A DNA stretch of 64,000 bases from Alkalicoccobacillus plakortidis (lineage in GTDB: Bacteria; Bacillota; Bacilli; Bacillales; Bacillaceae_D), in contig NZ_JAMQJY010000001.1 of NCBI RefSeq assembly GCF_023703085.1, forward strand, positions 1,860,001 through 1,924,000. The letters run 5' to 3'. Shown in pieces: positions 38,545 to 48,562 of the stretch. Each line of letters begins with the position of its first letter. Positions within the stretch are counted from its first letter, which is position 1. Below the pieces are notes generated by a model, which searched no databases, was not told the DNA's origin, and saw only the letters and a list, made by a program, of their open reading frames with translations. The position numbers and the translations under genes were made by a program.

Positions 38545-40200
38545 TCAGATACAAAAAAAGATCTCCATCACCATTTTCTTGGTGAAGGAGATCTTTTTTG
38601 ATACTCGATTCTTAAAATCTCTTGAAAACCTAACGGCTCTAGCGGTGAACTTCCTTATGTTCACCGCCATGAACGCGAATCCTAATTCATTTTTCACTTT
38701 CTCTTTACTTCGTACAGAGACTCGAGTGAAACGCAAATTAGCCTTCAGAAATCCGAAGACTGGTTCCACATCGATTTTGCGTTTGCCATAGATTTCACCT
38801 GTTTCTTTTTCGGCAAGCAGCTGTCTCGTATAGGCTTTTTGTTCTTCCCAACGTTCGTTGTAATAGATCCTTCTCTGATTTCCTTCTTTTGCTTTTGTAC
38901 ATTGAGCTCGGAAGGGACAAGACGAACAATCCTCACATTCATACACACGGTACTTTCGCATAAAACCCGCTTTATCACGCTTTTCGGAATGATAGTGAAA
39001 AGCTAGTTTCCGATTATTTGGACAAGTGAACGCATCCTCTTCGGCATCATATGGCCAGTTAGACATTTGGAAGGGGTCTTGTTTATAGTTCTTTTTCTTC
39101 TCTTTTCGGTATTGATTATACGTGATCAAAGGAATACGTTTCCGATGGCTGACGACATCGTCGTAATTTTGCTCACTGCCATACCCGGCATCTCCGACAA
39201 TATATTTGGGTAACGCAAAGAAATCCTGTTCGATCTTATCTAAAAAAGGAATAAAGGTTCGCGTATCTGTAGGATTTGGGAACACATCATAAGCCAAGGC
39301 ATACTGACCTTCGGTCGCCAACTGCACATTGTACCCAGGTTTAAGCTGTCCATTTTTCATATAATCGTCTTTCATGCGCATAAATGTGGCATCGGGATCT
39401 GTCTTCGAATAGCTGTTACGATCTCCGAAGATTTCCATATCCCTCTTATATTTTTGGTTGCGTGTAATGAAGTCGTTATACTGCTTACGGTACTGTTTCG
39501 GTGCTTTACGTGCTGAGCGTAGCTGCTTTCGTTCGGCCACATCTTCACTTGCCTCAATACGGCGATCGTATCCCTGCACGGTGTCGTCAAGTTTCTCTGC
39601 TACCTGTGTTAACTCCTCGTCCGTGAGGGCTTCTGGGTTTTCTCTTTCAATGGCAGGGATAATCTCCTGTTCGACAAGTTCTTCGTACATCCGATTCGAC
39701 TTTTCCATCAACTGAGCACTATATTTTTCTGTAGACTTCCGCCACACGAAGGTAAACTTATTGGCATTCGCTTCGATTTTAGTCCCATCAATAAAGATCG
39801 CTTCTTCTTCGATGACCTTTTCCTGGACCAACTGACAGCGGAATTGGACAAAACACTGGCGCAAAAGGTCTTGAACATCGGGGTTCACTCGGAAGCGATT
39901 GATGGTGCGATAGCTAGGTTGATACTCTTGGGCTAACCACATCATACGAATACTGTCTTGAAGAAGGGCTGCAATCTTACGACCTGAAAAGACCGATTGA
40001 GTGTAGGCGCACAAAATAATTTTCATCATCATACGAGGATGATAAGCAGGATGTCCCGTTTTCCGGAGGAAAGCGTCGAAGGCTTCGTCTGGGATACTTT
40101 CAACTAGAGTGTTCACGGTGAAAGCAATATCATTTTTCGGTAATTTTCTTTCTAAATCAAGCGGTAAAATGACATCATGCATGGTATACTGTTTAAACAT
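38545..40200 (-). CDS. IS1182-family DDE transposase
   Basis: 551 aa, intact. N-terminal DUF772-type domain (YHPRMMMKIILCAYTQSVFSGRKIAALLQDSIRMMWLA, about 55-100), then the DDE domain with IFIDGTKIEANANKFTFVWRKS (about 150), IVGDAGYGSEQNY (about 325) and the C-terminal glutamate region GKRKIDVEPVFGFLKANLRFTR (about 490). A four-cysteine cluster (YECEDCSSCPFRAQC) precedes it. ATG 40200 preceded by AAGGGGGATCC. The last residues are encoded by the end hairpin. Confidence 0.93.
   Translation of the reverse strand: MFKQYTMHDVILPLDLERKLPKNDIAFTVNTLVESIPDEAFDAFLRKTGHPAYHPRMMMKIILCAYTQSVFSGRKIAALLQDSIRMMWLAQEYQPSYRTINRFRVNPDVQDLLRQCFVQFRCQLVQEKVIEEEAIFIDGTKIEANANKFTFVWRKSTEKYSAQLMEKSNRMYEELVEQEIIPAIERENPEALTDEELTQVAEKLDDTVQGYDRRIEASEDVAERKQLRSARKAPKQYRKQYNDFITRNQKYKRDMEIFGDRNSYSKTDPDATFMRMKDDYMKNGQLKPGYNVQLATEGQYALAYDVFPNPTDTRTFIPFLDKIEQDFFALPKYIVGDAGYGSEQNYDDVVSHRKRIPLITYNQYRKEKKKNYKQDPFQMSNWPYDAEEDAFTCPNNRKLAFHYHSEKRDKAGFMRKYRVYECEDCSSCPFRAQCTKAKEGNQRRIYYNERWEEQKAYTRQLLAEKETGEIYGKRKIDVEPVFGFLKANLRFTRVSVRSKEKVKNELGFAFMAVNIRKFTARAVRFSRDFKNRVSKKISFTKKMVMEIFFCI
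38552..38599. terminator. Hairpin at the left IS end
   Basis: A/T-flanked stem AAAAAAGATCTCC / GGAGATCTTTTTT with an inner CACC/GGTG, overlapping the transposase stop; works as a terminator in both directions. Confidence 0.75.
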
Positions 40201-40293
40201 AAGGATCCCCCTTTGGGTTTTGTGTGGTAACTTAATTCTATCAGAGGGGTCCTTATTTTGCTTCTAAAAACCAATGATTTATCTATAAAAAGT

Positions 40294-40330
40294 AGACAGG
40301 CATCTTCGGAAAATCCGAAGATGCCTGTCT
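40294..40330. other. 17-bp perfect hairpin upstream of the transposase
   Basis: AGACAGGCATCTTCGGA pairs perfectly with 40314-40330 across a 3-nt loop, between the right IS end and the transposase promoter. In other insertion sequences such hairpins block read-through transcription into the transposase; that role here is inferred. Confidence 0.7.
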
Positions 40331-40389
40331 ATTTCATTTAGTCACTTTACTGGGTTTTGTCCAGCCTCTTTTTATGGAATTATTGCTCA

Positions 40390-40775
40390 GTCTGGCTTCT
40401 CCGCTTCAGTTCTACTTTAATCCTCCAGTCTTAGTCCCATCGCTCCAATTCCAACTTCTATCGCTCCAGTCTGTGCTCCATTGCTCCAGTTTCCACTTCT
40501 ATCGCTCCAATCTGTGCTCCATCGCTCCAATTTCCACTTCTATCGCTCCAGCCTTGGCTACATCGCTCCAGTTTCCACTTCTATCGCTCCAGCCTTGGCT
40601 CCATCGCTCCAATTTCCACTTCTATTGCTCCAGCCTTGGCTCCATCGCTCCAATTCCAACTTCTATCGCTCCAATCTGTGCTCCATCGCTCCATCCTTGG
40701 CCCCATCGCTCCAATTCCAACTTCCATCGCTCCAGCCTTGGCCCCATCGCTCCAATTACCACCTTCCATCCTGCC
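40390..40775. repeat. Array 4: 41-bp bipartite repeat, ATCGCTCCA family
   Basis: About nine units of CCATCGCTCCAATTTCCACT plus TCTATCGCTCCAGCCTTGGCT; the first bases near 40390 are degenerate. Same core and register as array 3 but different spacer sequence. It begins right after the terminator of the SGNH gene, through a T7-GTGG...GGATGG junction (minus strand), and ends at the IS. ORFs in both strands are by-products. Confidence 0.93.
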
Positions 40776-40783
40776 CTAAACCA

Positions 40784-40819
40784 CAAAAAAACCACCGTTT
40801 CACTTAAAAACGGTGGTTT
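40784..40819. terminator. Terminator of the SGNH hydrolase gene
   Basis: Stem AAACCACCGTTT / AAACGGTGGTTT followed on the minus strand by seven T residues. Confidence 0.85.
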
Positions 40820-40823
40820 CATC

Positions 40824-41643
40824 TTATAGATTTCGTTCTTCATTTAAATACATCATTAATTTCTCTGCCCAGATCTGATAGCCTAGGTCATTTGGGTGTA
40901 GACCGTCATCTAGGGTTTGCTCCAGACTTAGTCCCTGTGCGTCGAATTCTTCAAGCATAGCTGAGTAGATATCGACATAGTTCCAAGCCTTGGCTGTGGA
41001 TATAATCTTCCGTACTTTCAAGGTATTCTTGATAATTTAAGCCAATATCATTAAAATCCGTATCCAGTTTAATGGTGGTTGGATTCGGTGAGGTAAGTAG
41101 AATCTTACTTGTTGGCAGGGCATTCCGCACGAGCTCTACTGCCGTTGTAATGGATGTGTTTGTATCTTGTAAAGGTTCATTTTTACGGTGACTATTTAAG
41201 ATAGAGCTTTCCATAATAATAAAATCTGGTTTCTCTTTTATTAATTGTTCAAAGCTACCGTTATCTAATAAGTTCTGTATCGTCGCTCCATTTACACCAT
41301 AGTTCAACACTCGACTCGTTACTAAATCCTCATCAGAATTTCGAATCGCTCCAAGCATCAAACTCGGCCAATTTTTTGCTTCCGAGCTTGCCCCTTTTCC
41401 GTTTGTCACGCTGCTACCAATTACGGCAATTCGCACTTCATCATGAGTCAGTGCCCAATAATGTAAATAATCAACGTAGCTAACTTCCCCATTTTCAGGG
41501 TTTAAACGATCAATCTTTGCAGCCAATTCTTCATCATCTGCTGCTACAGCTTCTGTTTTTTGAGATTCTATATTTTGTAGAACATTAAGTAGTAAAAGTG
41601 ACATGCCAATAATCGCAAGCAAGGTAATTCCAAGTCGTTTCAA
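40824..41643 (-). pseudogene. SGNH/GDSL-family hydrolase, membrane anchored, frame broken at 40983
   Basis: TTG start at 41643 with GGAGG seven bases upstream. One N-terminal membrane helix (LGITLLAIIGMSLLLLNVL). SGNH block I is IAVIGSSVTNGKG (nucleophile Ser) and block V is DDGLHPND (catalytic Asp and His). The frame ends early after HSQGLELCRYLLSYA; removing one base of CCAAGC 40983-40988 restores HSQGWNYVDIYSAMLEEFD and joins the frame carrying block V, total 272 aa. Probably a cell-surface esterase or lipase, perhaps polysaccharide deacetylation. Not in an operon. Confidence 0.85.
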
Positions 41644-41766
41644 TCTTTCGCCTCCCACATATTTTCACACAATCATACCACATTTATCCCATTTTGTTTA
41701 GGAGGTAACGAATAAATTCGTGTCAGTTTTCGTACCACTTTTTAACGAAACGTTTGTTTAAATAAT

Positions 41767-41792
41767 GAAAAAAGACACCAAAGGCGCCTCTT
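41767..41792 (-). terminator. Terminator of dsdA
   Basis: Minus-strand stem AGGCGCC / GGTGTCT (wobble pairs) with a short loop and six T residues. Confidence 0.6.
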
Positions 41793-41793
41793 A

Positions 41794-43109
41794 TTATCTA
41801 CCTTCTTCTAAATACCTCTTTCCTATTACATAATCCTCTTCTATCTGCTCTCTTGGCACCATGCTTCCACCTGTTACCCAAGCGATATGTGTGGCGTTTG
41901 AGTTTTGCGCAAAACCTAATTGACTTACAACTGCCAACCCCGCAGCGGCAGATGGTTCTACATACATGTTTTCAGAGTCCATTAAAAGCGCCTGAAGTTT
42001 ATATAGTTCTTGATCGTCAACGGTTATGATACCTGAGAGGAGTGGCTCCATTACTTTACCAACAAATCCAGAGGCACGACCAACAGCTAATCCATCTGCA
42101 ATCGTTTTGTTATCTATACCAAAATCCTGTACAGATACACGGTCATGCTCCCCTGTCATCATCCCTAATAACATACAAGGTGAGTGTGTTGGTTCTACAA
42201 AAAAGCAATGTACGTGTTCACCAAATACTAGCTTTAATCCAAAAGCAACTCCACCCGGTCCACCGCCAACACCACATGGTAAATACACAGATAAAGGATG
42301 ATCCGCATTGACTTGAATGCTCTGATCCTGCAACTGCTTTTTTAAGCGAAAAGCAGCGGTTGCATAACCTAAGAACAAGGTTGTTGAATTCTCATCATCA
42401 ACAAAATGAGTGGTTGAATCTACATCTGCCTGCTTTCTTCCTTCTTCTACAGCTTTACTATAATCGGATTGATATTCAATTACTTGAACACCTCTGCTTC
42501 TAAGCAGGTCTTTTTTCCATCGTTTAGCATCAGCTGACATATGTACGGTTACTTGAAAACCAAGACTCGCGCCCATCACACCGATACTCAAGCCAAGATT
42601 TCCCGTTGAACCAACGGCTATTTTATAGGAAGAAAAAAACTCGCGAAATTTACGCTCAGTGAGTATCGAATAATCGTCTTCATATCGAAGGAACCCCTTC
42701 TCGACCGCTAAATCCTCGGCATGTTTTAGTACCTCATAAATACCTCCACGCGCCTTAATCGATCCGGAGATAGGAAGTTCATTATCACATTTTACCCATA
42801 GATCACCTGACAGTGATTTTGTATGATGTTTTTCCAACTTGTCTTGTAAACTTCTTATTCTTTTTATTGGAGATTCAATAATCCCCTTAGTGGCTTCGGT
42901 TTCAGGAAACACCTTAGCCAGATAAGGCGCAAAACGTTGCAGCCTTTTCTCTGCGTCATGCACGTCTTGCTCCGTAAGTTTTGCAGTGTAGTCGTTGCTT
43001 TTATATTTAGGGTTCATCCACTCACAGGTTCAGTTGCAATGAGCTGTTCTAAGAGTGGAAACGATTCGGTCCATTCTTCTATCGGTTTTCCTAAAATGGT
43101 TTGCGCCAT
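41794..43109 (-). pseudogene. dsdA: D-serine dehydratase, N-terminus out of frame
   Basis: PLP enzyme converting D-serine to pyruvate and ammonia. The 407-aa ORF from 43017 has the PLP lysine motif [14 protein letters not shown], the glycine loop [11 protein letters not shown] and [10 protein letters not shown]. Upstream, ATG 43109 (GGAGG eight bases before it) opens [30 protein letters not shown], the expected DsdA N-terminus, but one base is missing at about 43018-43022 (AGTGG instead of e.g. AGCTGG). Adding it gives 438 aa, near the 442 of E. coli DsdA. The short form may not be active. Confidence 0.85.
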
Positions 43110-43149
43110 AATATCAAACCTCCTCGCTCTTTTTATTTAGTATAACGAA

Positions 43150-43185
43150 AAACGAAAAGAGCTTCATCGCTCTTTTCGTTTTTTT
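43150..43185. terminator. Terminator between the OFA transporter and dsdA
   Basis: 12-bp perfect stem AACGAAAAGAGC / GCTCTTTTCGTT with A/T runs on both sides. Confidence 0.85.
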
Positions 43186-43194
43186 AACCTATTT

Positions 43195-44424
43195 TCAGTT
43201 ATCCATTGCTACTTGTCCAGAATGACTTTCTTCTTTTTCCTTTACCTCTGCTGCTTTGAGGCGAGGATTTCGAATGAACACTGCAAATATAAATGAGATC
43301 ACACACATTGCTGCAATCACCATAAAGGTTGGAACAAAGCCACCCATAATCGTAAAGATAATCGAACCAGCTAATGCACCTATACCAAAACCTTGATAGA
43401 TCACGCCGTAGTTGATGCTTTGATTTTTTAATCCAAAGTAGTCAGAAACAATTGCAGGGAAGATGGTGATGTTCCCGCCAAAGCTAAAGGCAATGACTGC
43501 TACACAAGCAAAAAACAAGCCAAAGTTTAGTTCAACAAAACTCAAGACAGAAACCGCAAGAGCAGTAACGAACAAAGTACCAGCTATAATATGCATGCGT
43601 TCCATTTTATCAGAGAGCGCCCCCAGAACCACACGTCCTGTTGTGTTAAAGATTGCAACCAGCGCAACCGCATTTGCTGCAGTCTGTGCATTAAGTCCCG
43701 CAAGACTTTCCCAAGCATCCTTCGCAATTCCAATTAGATACAATCCACTCATACACGCTGTAAAAAAGATAATAAACAGCATATATGCTTGTTTTGTTTT
43801 TAACATTTCTTTAACTGAATACTCTTTTAGCTGATGATTCGTCTGAACAGCAGGGGCCGCTTTTGCTTCTCGTACTAAAAAGGCTCCACCTACGATAAGA
43901 ACAAGTGCACACATTCCCCAAAGTAAAAACGTTTGTGTGACACCAAATGTTGATAAGAAGTATCCGTTAATATAACGGAAGAGCAAACTTCCTGTACCAA
44001 AAGCCCCTACCGATATACCTGAGATAAGACCTTTCCGTTTAGGAAACCATTTAATTAAATTTGATAATGATGAAATGTAGGCTGTTCCGTTTGCAAATCC
44101 CACTACAGCACCAGCTAGTATATATAGCATCCAAAGCTGTGAAACAAACGAGCTTAGAATCAATCCAATTCCAAGTGTGAGACCTGAGAATATTAGAAGC
44201 TTACGTATCCCAATCTTTTCTTGGATTTTACCCGAAAATAAAGTAGCAAAAGCTAAGGCAAAACTTGTGATTGAAAAAGTAACGGTTACTGCATTTAGGT
44301 TCCATCCATTTAATTCTGCTAAAGGTTGATTAAATAAACTCCATGTGTAGATCGTACCTAGACCCATTTGAACGAGAACGGTTCCAAAAATGATCCATAG
44401 TCGATTCGTCTTTGTTGTATTCAT
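43195..44424 (-). CDS. OFA-family MFS transporter (YhjX-like)
   Basis: 409 aa from ATG 44424 (AGAGGAG upstream); 12 membrane helices. OFA hallmarks are GTIYTWSLFNQPL in TM1 (about 20-32) and AGSIIFTIMGGFVPTFMVIAAM near the end, with a cytoplasmic loop after TM6. OFA proteins exchange oxalate/formate or take up small monocarboxylates. Downstream of the lytS/lytT pair with two LytTR-type repeats in between, as in E. coli, where the YpdA/YpdB system drives the OFA member YhjX in response to pyruvate. Confidence 0.88.
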   Translation of the reverse strand: MNTTKTNRLWIIFGTVLVQMGLGTIYTWSLFNQPLAELNGWNLNAVTVTFSITSFALAFATLFSGKIQEKIGIRKLLIFSGLTLGIGLILSSFVSQLWMLYILAGAVVGFANGTAYISSLSNLIKWFPKRKGLISGISVGAFGTGSLLFRYINGYFLSTFGVTQTFLLWGMCALVLIVGGAFLVREAKAAPAVQTNHQLKEYSVKEMLKTKQAYMLFIIFFTACMSGLYLIGIAKDAWESLAGLNAQTAANAVALVAIFNTTGRVVLGALSDKMERMHIIAGTLFVTALAVSVLSFVELNFGLFFACVAVIAFSFGGNITIFPAIVSDYFGLKNQSINYGVIYQGFGIGALAGSIIFTIMGGFVPTFMVIAAMCVISFIFAVFIRNPRLKAAEVKEKEESHSGQVAMDN

Positions 44425-44509
44425 CCTAACTCTCCTCTTTCCATCCGGCGGTAAACATCTATTTCTATGAATAAAGTTTAGCACCTGAGGATCCGAGTGT
44501 ACGCAGCTT

Positions 44510-44546
44510 GGAATGAACTGCTTCTAATTAGGAATGAACCGTTTCT
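44510..44546. promoter_or_regulatory. Tandem LytTR-type binding sites before the OFA transporter
   Basis: GGAATGAACTGCTTCT (44510-44525) and GGAATGAACCGTTTCT (44531-44546) are direct repeats exactly 21 bp apart, matching the tandem spacing of LytTR-domain regulators. They lie 86-122 bp upstream of the transporter start and overlap the 3' end of lytT. Confidence 0.7.
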
Positions 44547-45278
44547 ATAAACGCATCAACTGTTTGAATTCTTTTGCTTTCCCCGACTGACGGGGATTTC
44601 AGCATCAAGATTTTGTAAACGAAGCAGGTACGTATTGTGAAACCACGGTACGATTTCATGGATCTTCGTCACGTTTACCGAATAGGAACGATGACAGCGA
44701 TAAAAGAGATCCTCTGTTACTTGCGATTGAAAAACAGAGATTGTAGAAGGAATAGAATAGACTTCATCTTTTGTATGGATGATCGTCTGCTTTTCACTCG
44801 CTTCGGCATAATAAATCTCATCTACATCAATAACGTAAATTTTATCGTTTTTCCATACATTAATGCGTTCAGTTACGTTTGAGGTTGCCTTAATAAGCGG
44901 ATCCTCAGCTTGTTTTTTCAAAAAATGAGTTTCAAGCTTTGACAGCATAGCAGCGACACGTTTTTCACTATATGGCTTTAGAATGTAATCAAAGGCTTCA
45001 AGCTCAAAGGCTTTTGCCGCATGCTCTTTATAGGCTGTTGTAAAAATGATCGTTGGTTTTGTCTCAAATTTACGTATATGGCCTGCAAGCATCATGCCAT
45101 CTAAGGAAGGAATATTAATATCTAAAAAGATCGCATCTGGCTCGTGATCCTGCAAATATTTGAGAACGTCTATTCCATCATCAAAGCATTCAAGCACCTC
45201 AATGTGACTATGGGTTTCTATTAAATACTGTAGCTCTTTTTGAGCTGGCATCTCATCTTCAACAATTATCGCTTTCAT
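44545..45278 (-). CDS. LytTR-family response regulator (LytT/YpdB-like), 3' end out of frame
   Basis: Receiver domain about 1-120 with phospho-Asp in DAIFLDINIPSLDG, then a LytTR DNA-binding domain about 140-235 (RINVWKNDKIYVIDVDEIYYAEASEK, YRCHRSYSVNVTKI). As written the frame ends ...SRGKQKNSNS at 44556. One more A in the AAA of minus-strand GGGGAAAGC (44578-44580) would give the family's standard SRGKAKEFKQLM ending and stop at 44545 (244 aa). Start overlaps the lytS stop by 1 nt. Confidence 0.88.
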
Positions 45279-46947
45279 TATCCATCCGTCCTTTTAGCTA
45301 CATCAAAATAGATAAGTGTCCCTGGATTCAATCTACGAATCACTAATCCTTCTCCGTAAATCAGTTTTACGCGCTGATGAACATTTGCTAAACCGATCGA
45401 TTTAGGAGAGACCTGATCTGAGTACAGCTGATCAATAATCTCCTGACTGATCCCCACTCCCGTATCCATAACAGTAATTCTAACCTTTTCATCAAGGTCC
45501 TCAACACGAATCGTAACTGCACCCTGCTGCTTGCCTTTTTGTACACCGTGATTGATTGCATTCTCCACAAGCGGTTGAATAAGTAAGCTAGGAATGCGCA
45601 CGTCCACCGAGTCAATTTCATAATGAACCTTTAAGCGGTCACCAAACCGTGCTTTTTCAATTTCTACATAATCTTGCACCTGCTCAAGTGCCTGCGAAAT
45701 CTCAATCATCTCATCTGTTAGCTCCAGGTTATAACGTAAATACCCAGATAAATTAATGATCAATTCCCTTGCATGCACAGGGTCCGTTCGTGTGGTTGAA
45801 GCTATTGCATTTAACGCATTAAATAAAAAGTGTGGGTTAATCGTTGCTTGAAGGGCCTTAAGTTCAGCTTTCTCCGCCCCTGCTCGAACTTGTTCAATTC
45901 GAGAAATTTCCATTAAAGTAGAGATAATCTGAGCTAAACCTATCGCCATCGTTTGCAGGGAATCAGTAATCTTGTTGGCTTTTTGATAATAAATTTTGAG
46001 TGAACCTGTTATCTCATTATGCTCCTTAAACGGAATAATTAAGAGACATTGAATTTGTGGTGTATGATGATCTGCGACTTGATTGCGGATGGTAATCTCC
46101 CCGCTTTTTATGGATTGCTTTGTCAGTTCACTATTTATCTTGCTTCCAAGCCGAGTATCGTTCTTCCCCATAACCTACATAGGCTAAAACATGATTCGTA
46201 TCTGTAATCGCCACAGCATCCGCATCAATATCTTCTTTTATTATCTGACAGATAGTGTGAAGCGAATCTTGATTAATCGAACGAAAATATGGCAGAGTTT
46301 TATTGGCAATCTCAAGCGCCATTTTCGATTGAGCCGCAGCGACACGTTCTTTCTCGCCTTCAATATTCAACACAAGAAGAATAATAAGTCCAATACTAAT
46401 TTCACCAAGAATCATAGGAACAGCAATAATCGAGACAATTTCGACACCTACATCAAAAGGCTCGGCCAAAAGTAGAATTAATCCCATCGTAAGGATTTCA
46501 CAGAACATACCTACCGCTATCCCGATAACCCACCAATTTTGCTTTTTCACCTTAAAGTGAACAATACCAGCCATGATTCCAAGCCGTGATACTAGTAATT
46601 AAACAAGGAATAGCCGTCACTCCACCAATATCAATCACATATCTGTGAACCCCCGAAACCACACCAGTAATAATCCCGACCCATGGACCAAACAGAATCC
46701 CACCAGCCACTATAGCAATGGTCCTCACATTAACAAGTGACCCTTCCACTTCAATCCCAGAGTACGTACCAAACAAAGCAAATGCACAAAAAACAATCGT
46801 CACAACGGACAACTCACGCGGGGACGTTAATTTATCCTTTTGCAAAAGCTCTCTAAAGCCAGGAATTTTTGTTAAAAAGTATAAGCATATTAAAAGCAGC
46901 GCCGCCCGTTCAAGAAGGTGGATAAACATCTCAAGATACGTATTCAT
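45278..46947 (-). pseudogene. LytS/YpdA-like sensor histidine kinase, frame broken at 46146 and 46579
   Basis: ATG 46947 with GAGGAG six bases upstream. Order: 5TM-Lyt sensor membrane domain (about 1-170), GAF-like region (about 200-330), His_kinase with H-box NPHFLFNALNAIAS, and HATPase with LQPLVENAINHG. Three ORFs unite into 555 aa when one base is removed from each CCAAGC (46146-46151, restoring GEERYSAGSKINSELT; 46579-46584, restoring [15 protein letters not shown]). Expected to sense pyruvate or a related acid and phosphorylate the adjacent regulator. Confidence 0.9.
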
Positions 46948-47089
46948 GATCGTCTCCTCTAAAGCTAATTTCTCTAGTTTATCAGACTTTATACATGTAA
47001 ACGTAATCATTGAGGAAGTGGAATGAATTGACGGGTGTGGAAGCGTAAATGCTAGGTTGGGAAGGGGTTTTGGGGTAGCTGGATGTAGT

Positions 47090-47508
47090 TTTGATTGGGT
47101 GGATTATCGTTTCACTTGTGACTCCATCGTTTCAATTTGGGAGGTTATCGCTTCACTTGGGGCTCCATCGTTTCAATTTGGGTGGCTATCGTTTCACTTG
47201 AGGCTCCATCGTTTCAATTTGACTGGCTATCGTTTCACTCGAGACTCCATCGTTTCAATTTGGGTGGCTATCGTTTCACTTCGGGCTCCATCGTTTCAAT
47301 TTGGGTGGCTATCGTTTCACTTCGGGCTCCATCGTTTCAATTTAGATGGCTATCGTTTCACTTGGGGCTCCATCGCTTCACTTTGGATGGCTATCTCTTC
47401 ACTCGGGGCTCCATCGTTTCAATTTAGATGGCTATCGTTTCACTTAAGGCTCCATCATTTCAATTTGGGTGGCTATCGTTTCACTTGAGGCTCCATCGCC
47501 CCATCCAA
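47090..47508. repeat. Array 5: 41-bp bipartite repeat, ATCGTTTCA family
   Basis: About ten units of CCATCGTTTCAATTTGGGT plus GGCTATCGTTTCACTTCGGGCT; e.g. CCATCGTTT at 47288 and 47329. Left flank G-rich (47030-47085), right flank C-rich and fused to the A-run of the pdxA2 terminator. Same core as the right part of array 3. ORFs up to 143 codons here are by-products. Confidence 0.95.
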
Positions 47509-47520
47509 CACCCCCACCAC

Positions 47521-47553
47521 AAAAAAACAGCAAACACCATATGATGTTTACTG
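47521..47553 (-). terminator. Terminator of the kdgT-dtnK-pdxA2 operon
   Basis: Minus-strand stem CAGTAAACA / TGTTTGCTG (one G-U pair), 8-nt loop, then seven T residues; next to array 5. Confidence 0.82.
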
Positions 47554-47563
47554 CTTCTACTGT

Positions 47564-48562
47564 TTATTTTGTTGGAGCCAGTTCTACTGCATCTTTGTAA
47601 GCTGCAATAAGGCTACGTTCGTCGGCAATATTTTTACCAGCGATATCAAATGCGGTTCCGTGGTCAACGGATGTGCGGATAATTCCACCTTTTAGTCCAA
47701 CTGTGATATTGACTCCGGCTTCAAGTCCCATGACTTTAATTGGAACGTGGCCTTGGTCGTGGTAGCAGGCTACTACGATATCAAAGTCGCCGCGGGCTGC
47801 TCTGAAGAATAGTGTGTCTGCAGGATAAGGTCCTTCGACGTTAATGCCTTCACCTTGAGCTTGTTTGATTGCAGGAATAAGTTTTTCTTCCTCTTCACCT
47901 TCACCAAACAGTCCATTTTCTCCGGCATGTGGGTTAATTCCACAGACAGCAATACGCGGATTTTCAATACCGGCATTTTTTAATGTTTCGTCTGCGAGCG
48001 TAATCACTTTGTGCGTACGCTCTGGATTAATGGTATCGATCGCTTTGCGCAGCCCAATGTGTGTGGTCAAATGAATGACTTTTAGATTAGGTGCAGACAG
48101 CATCATTGAGAAGTCTTTTGTGCCTGTAAGCTCGGCTAAGATTTCGGTATGGCCTGGATACATATGACCTGCTTTTTGCATGGCTTCTTTATTAAGAGGC
48201 GCTGTGCAGATCGCATGAATTTTTGATTCCTTGGCAAGCTCTACTGCTTTTTCAACGTAACGGAATGCCGCGTCTCCTGCTTTTTCACTAACTTGACCGA
48301 ATGGCAAATCTTTCGGAAGTAACTTCAGATCAATGACTTCAATCGTGCCTGGTTCAAATACACATTCTGATGGATCTTGAACAGGAACAACATTAAGTTC
48401 TGTTTTTGTTATGTCTACAGCACGTTCCATTAACTCGTAATCACCAATGACAAGCGGGCGACCTAATTGAAATAGTTCTCCTGATGCAAAGGCTTTTGAA
48501 ATAATTTCGGGCCCAACTCCTGCTGCGTCTCCCATAGTAATGCCAATGATTGGATTCTTCAC
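47564..48562 (-). CDS. pdxA2: 4-phospho-D-threonate 3-dehydrogenase (PdxA2)
   Basis: 332 aa PdxA-family dehydrogenase: GITMGDAAGVGPEIISKAF at 5-23, metal-binding HTEILAELTGT (about 138), and GINPHAGENGLFG plus CYHDQGHVPIK at the C-terminal half. Oxidatively decarboxylates the 4-phosphotetronate made by the adjacent DUF1537 kinase to DHAP. It overlaps the kinase gene by 4 nt. The genuine PdxA of vitamin B6 synthesis is less likely because of this context. Confidence 0.87.
   Translation of the reverse strand: MKNPIIGITMGDAAGVGPEIISKAFASGELFQLGRPLVIGDYELMERAVDITKTELNVVPVQDPSECVFEPGTIEVIDLKLLPKDLPFGQVSEKAGDAAFRYVEKAVELAKESKIHAICTAPLNKEAMQKAGHMYPGHTEILAELTGTKDFSMMLSAPNLKVIHLTTHIGLRKAIDTINPERTHKVITLADETLKNAGIENPRIAVCGINPHAGENGLFGEGEEEEKLIPAIKQAQGEGINVEGPYPADTLFFRAARGDFDIVVACYHDQGHVPIKVMGLEAGVNITVGLKGGIIRTSVDHGTAFDIAGKNIADERSLIAAYKDAVELAPTK

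Larger units (their letters stand above)
38521..40373 (-). mobile_element. Complete IS1182-family insertion sequence
   Basis: About 1.85 kb bounded by imperfect inverted ends: left AAAGAGGCTGGGACATAAC, right (reverse complement of about 40353-40373) AAAAGAGGCTGGACAAAACC. It encodes one intact transposase and carries strong hairpins inside both ends. Inserted 10 bp after otnK and just before array 4. No convincing target-site duplication could be read. Confidence 0.85.

Noticed and set aside
40374..40843. ORFs on both strands of array 4
   Set aside because: Both strands open because of repeat composition; a terminator lies within the region.
47057..47488. 143-codon ORF in array 5 and similar ORFs in arrays 6 and 7
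   Set aside because: Same reasoning: low-complexity repeat translation, no domain, no ribosome-binding site.
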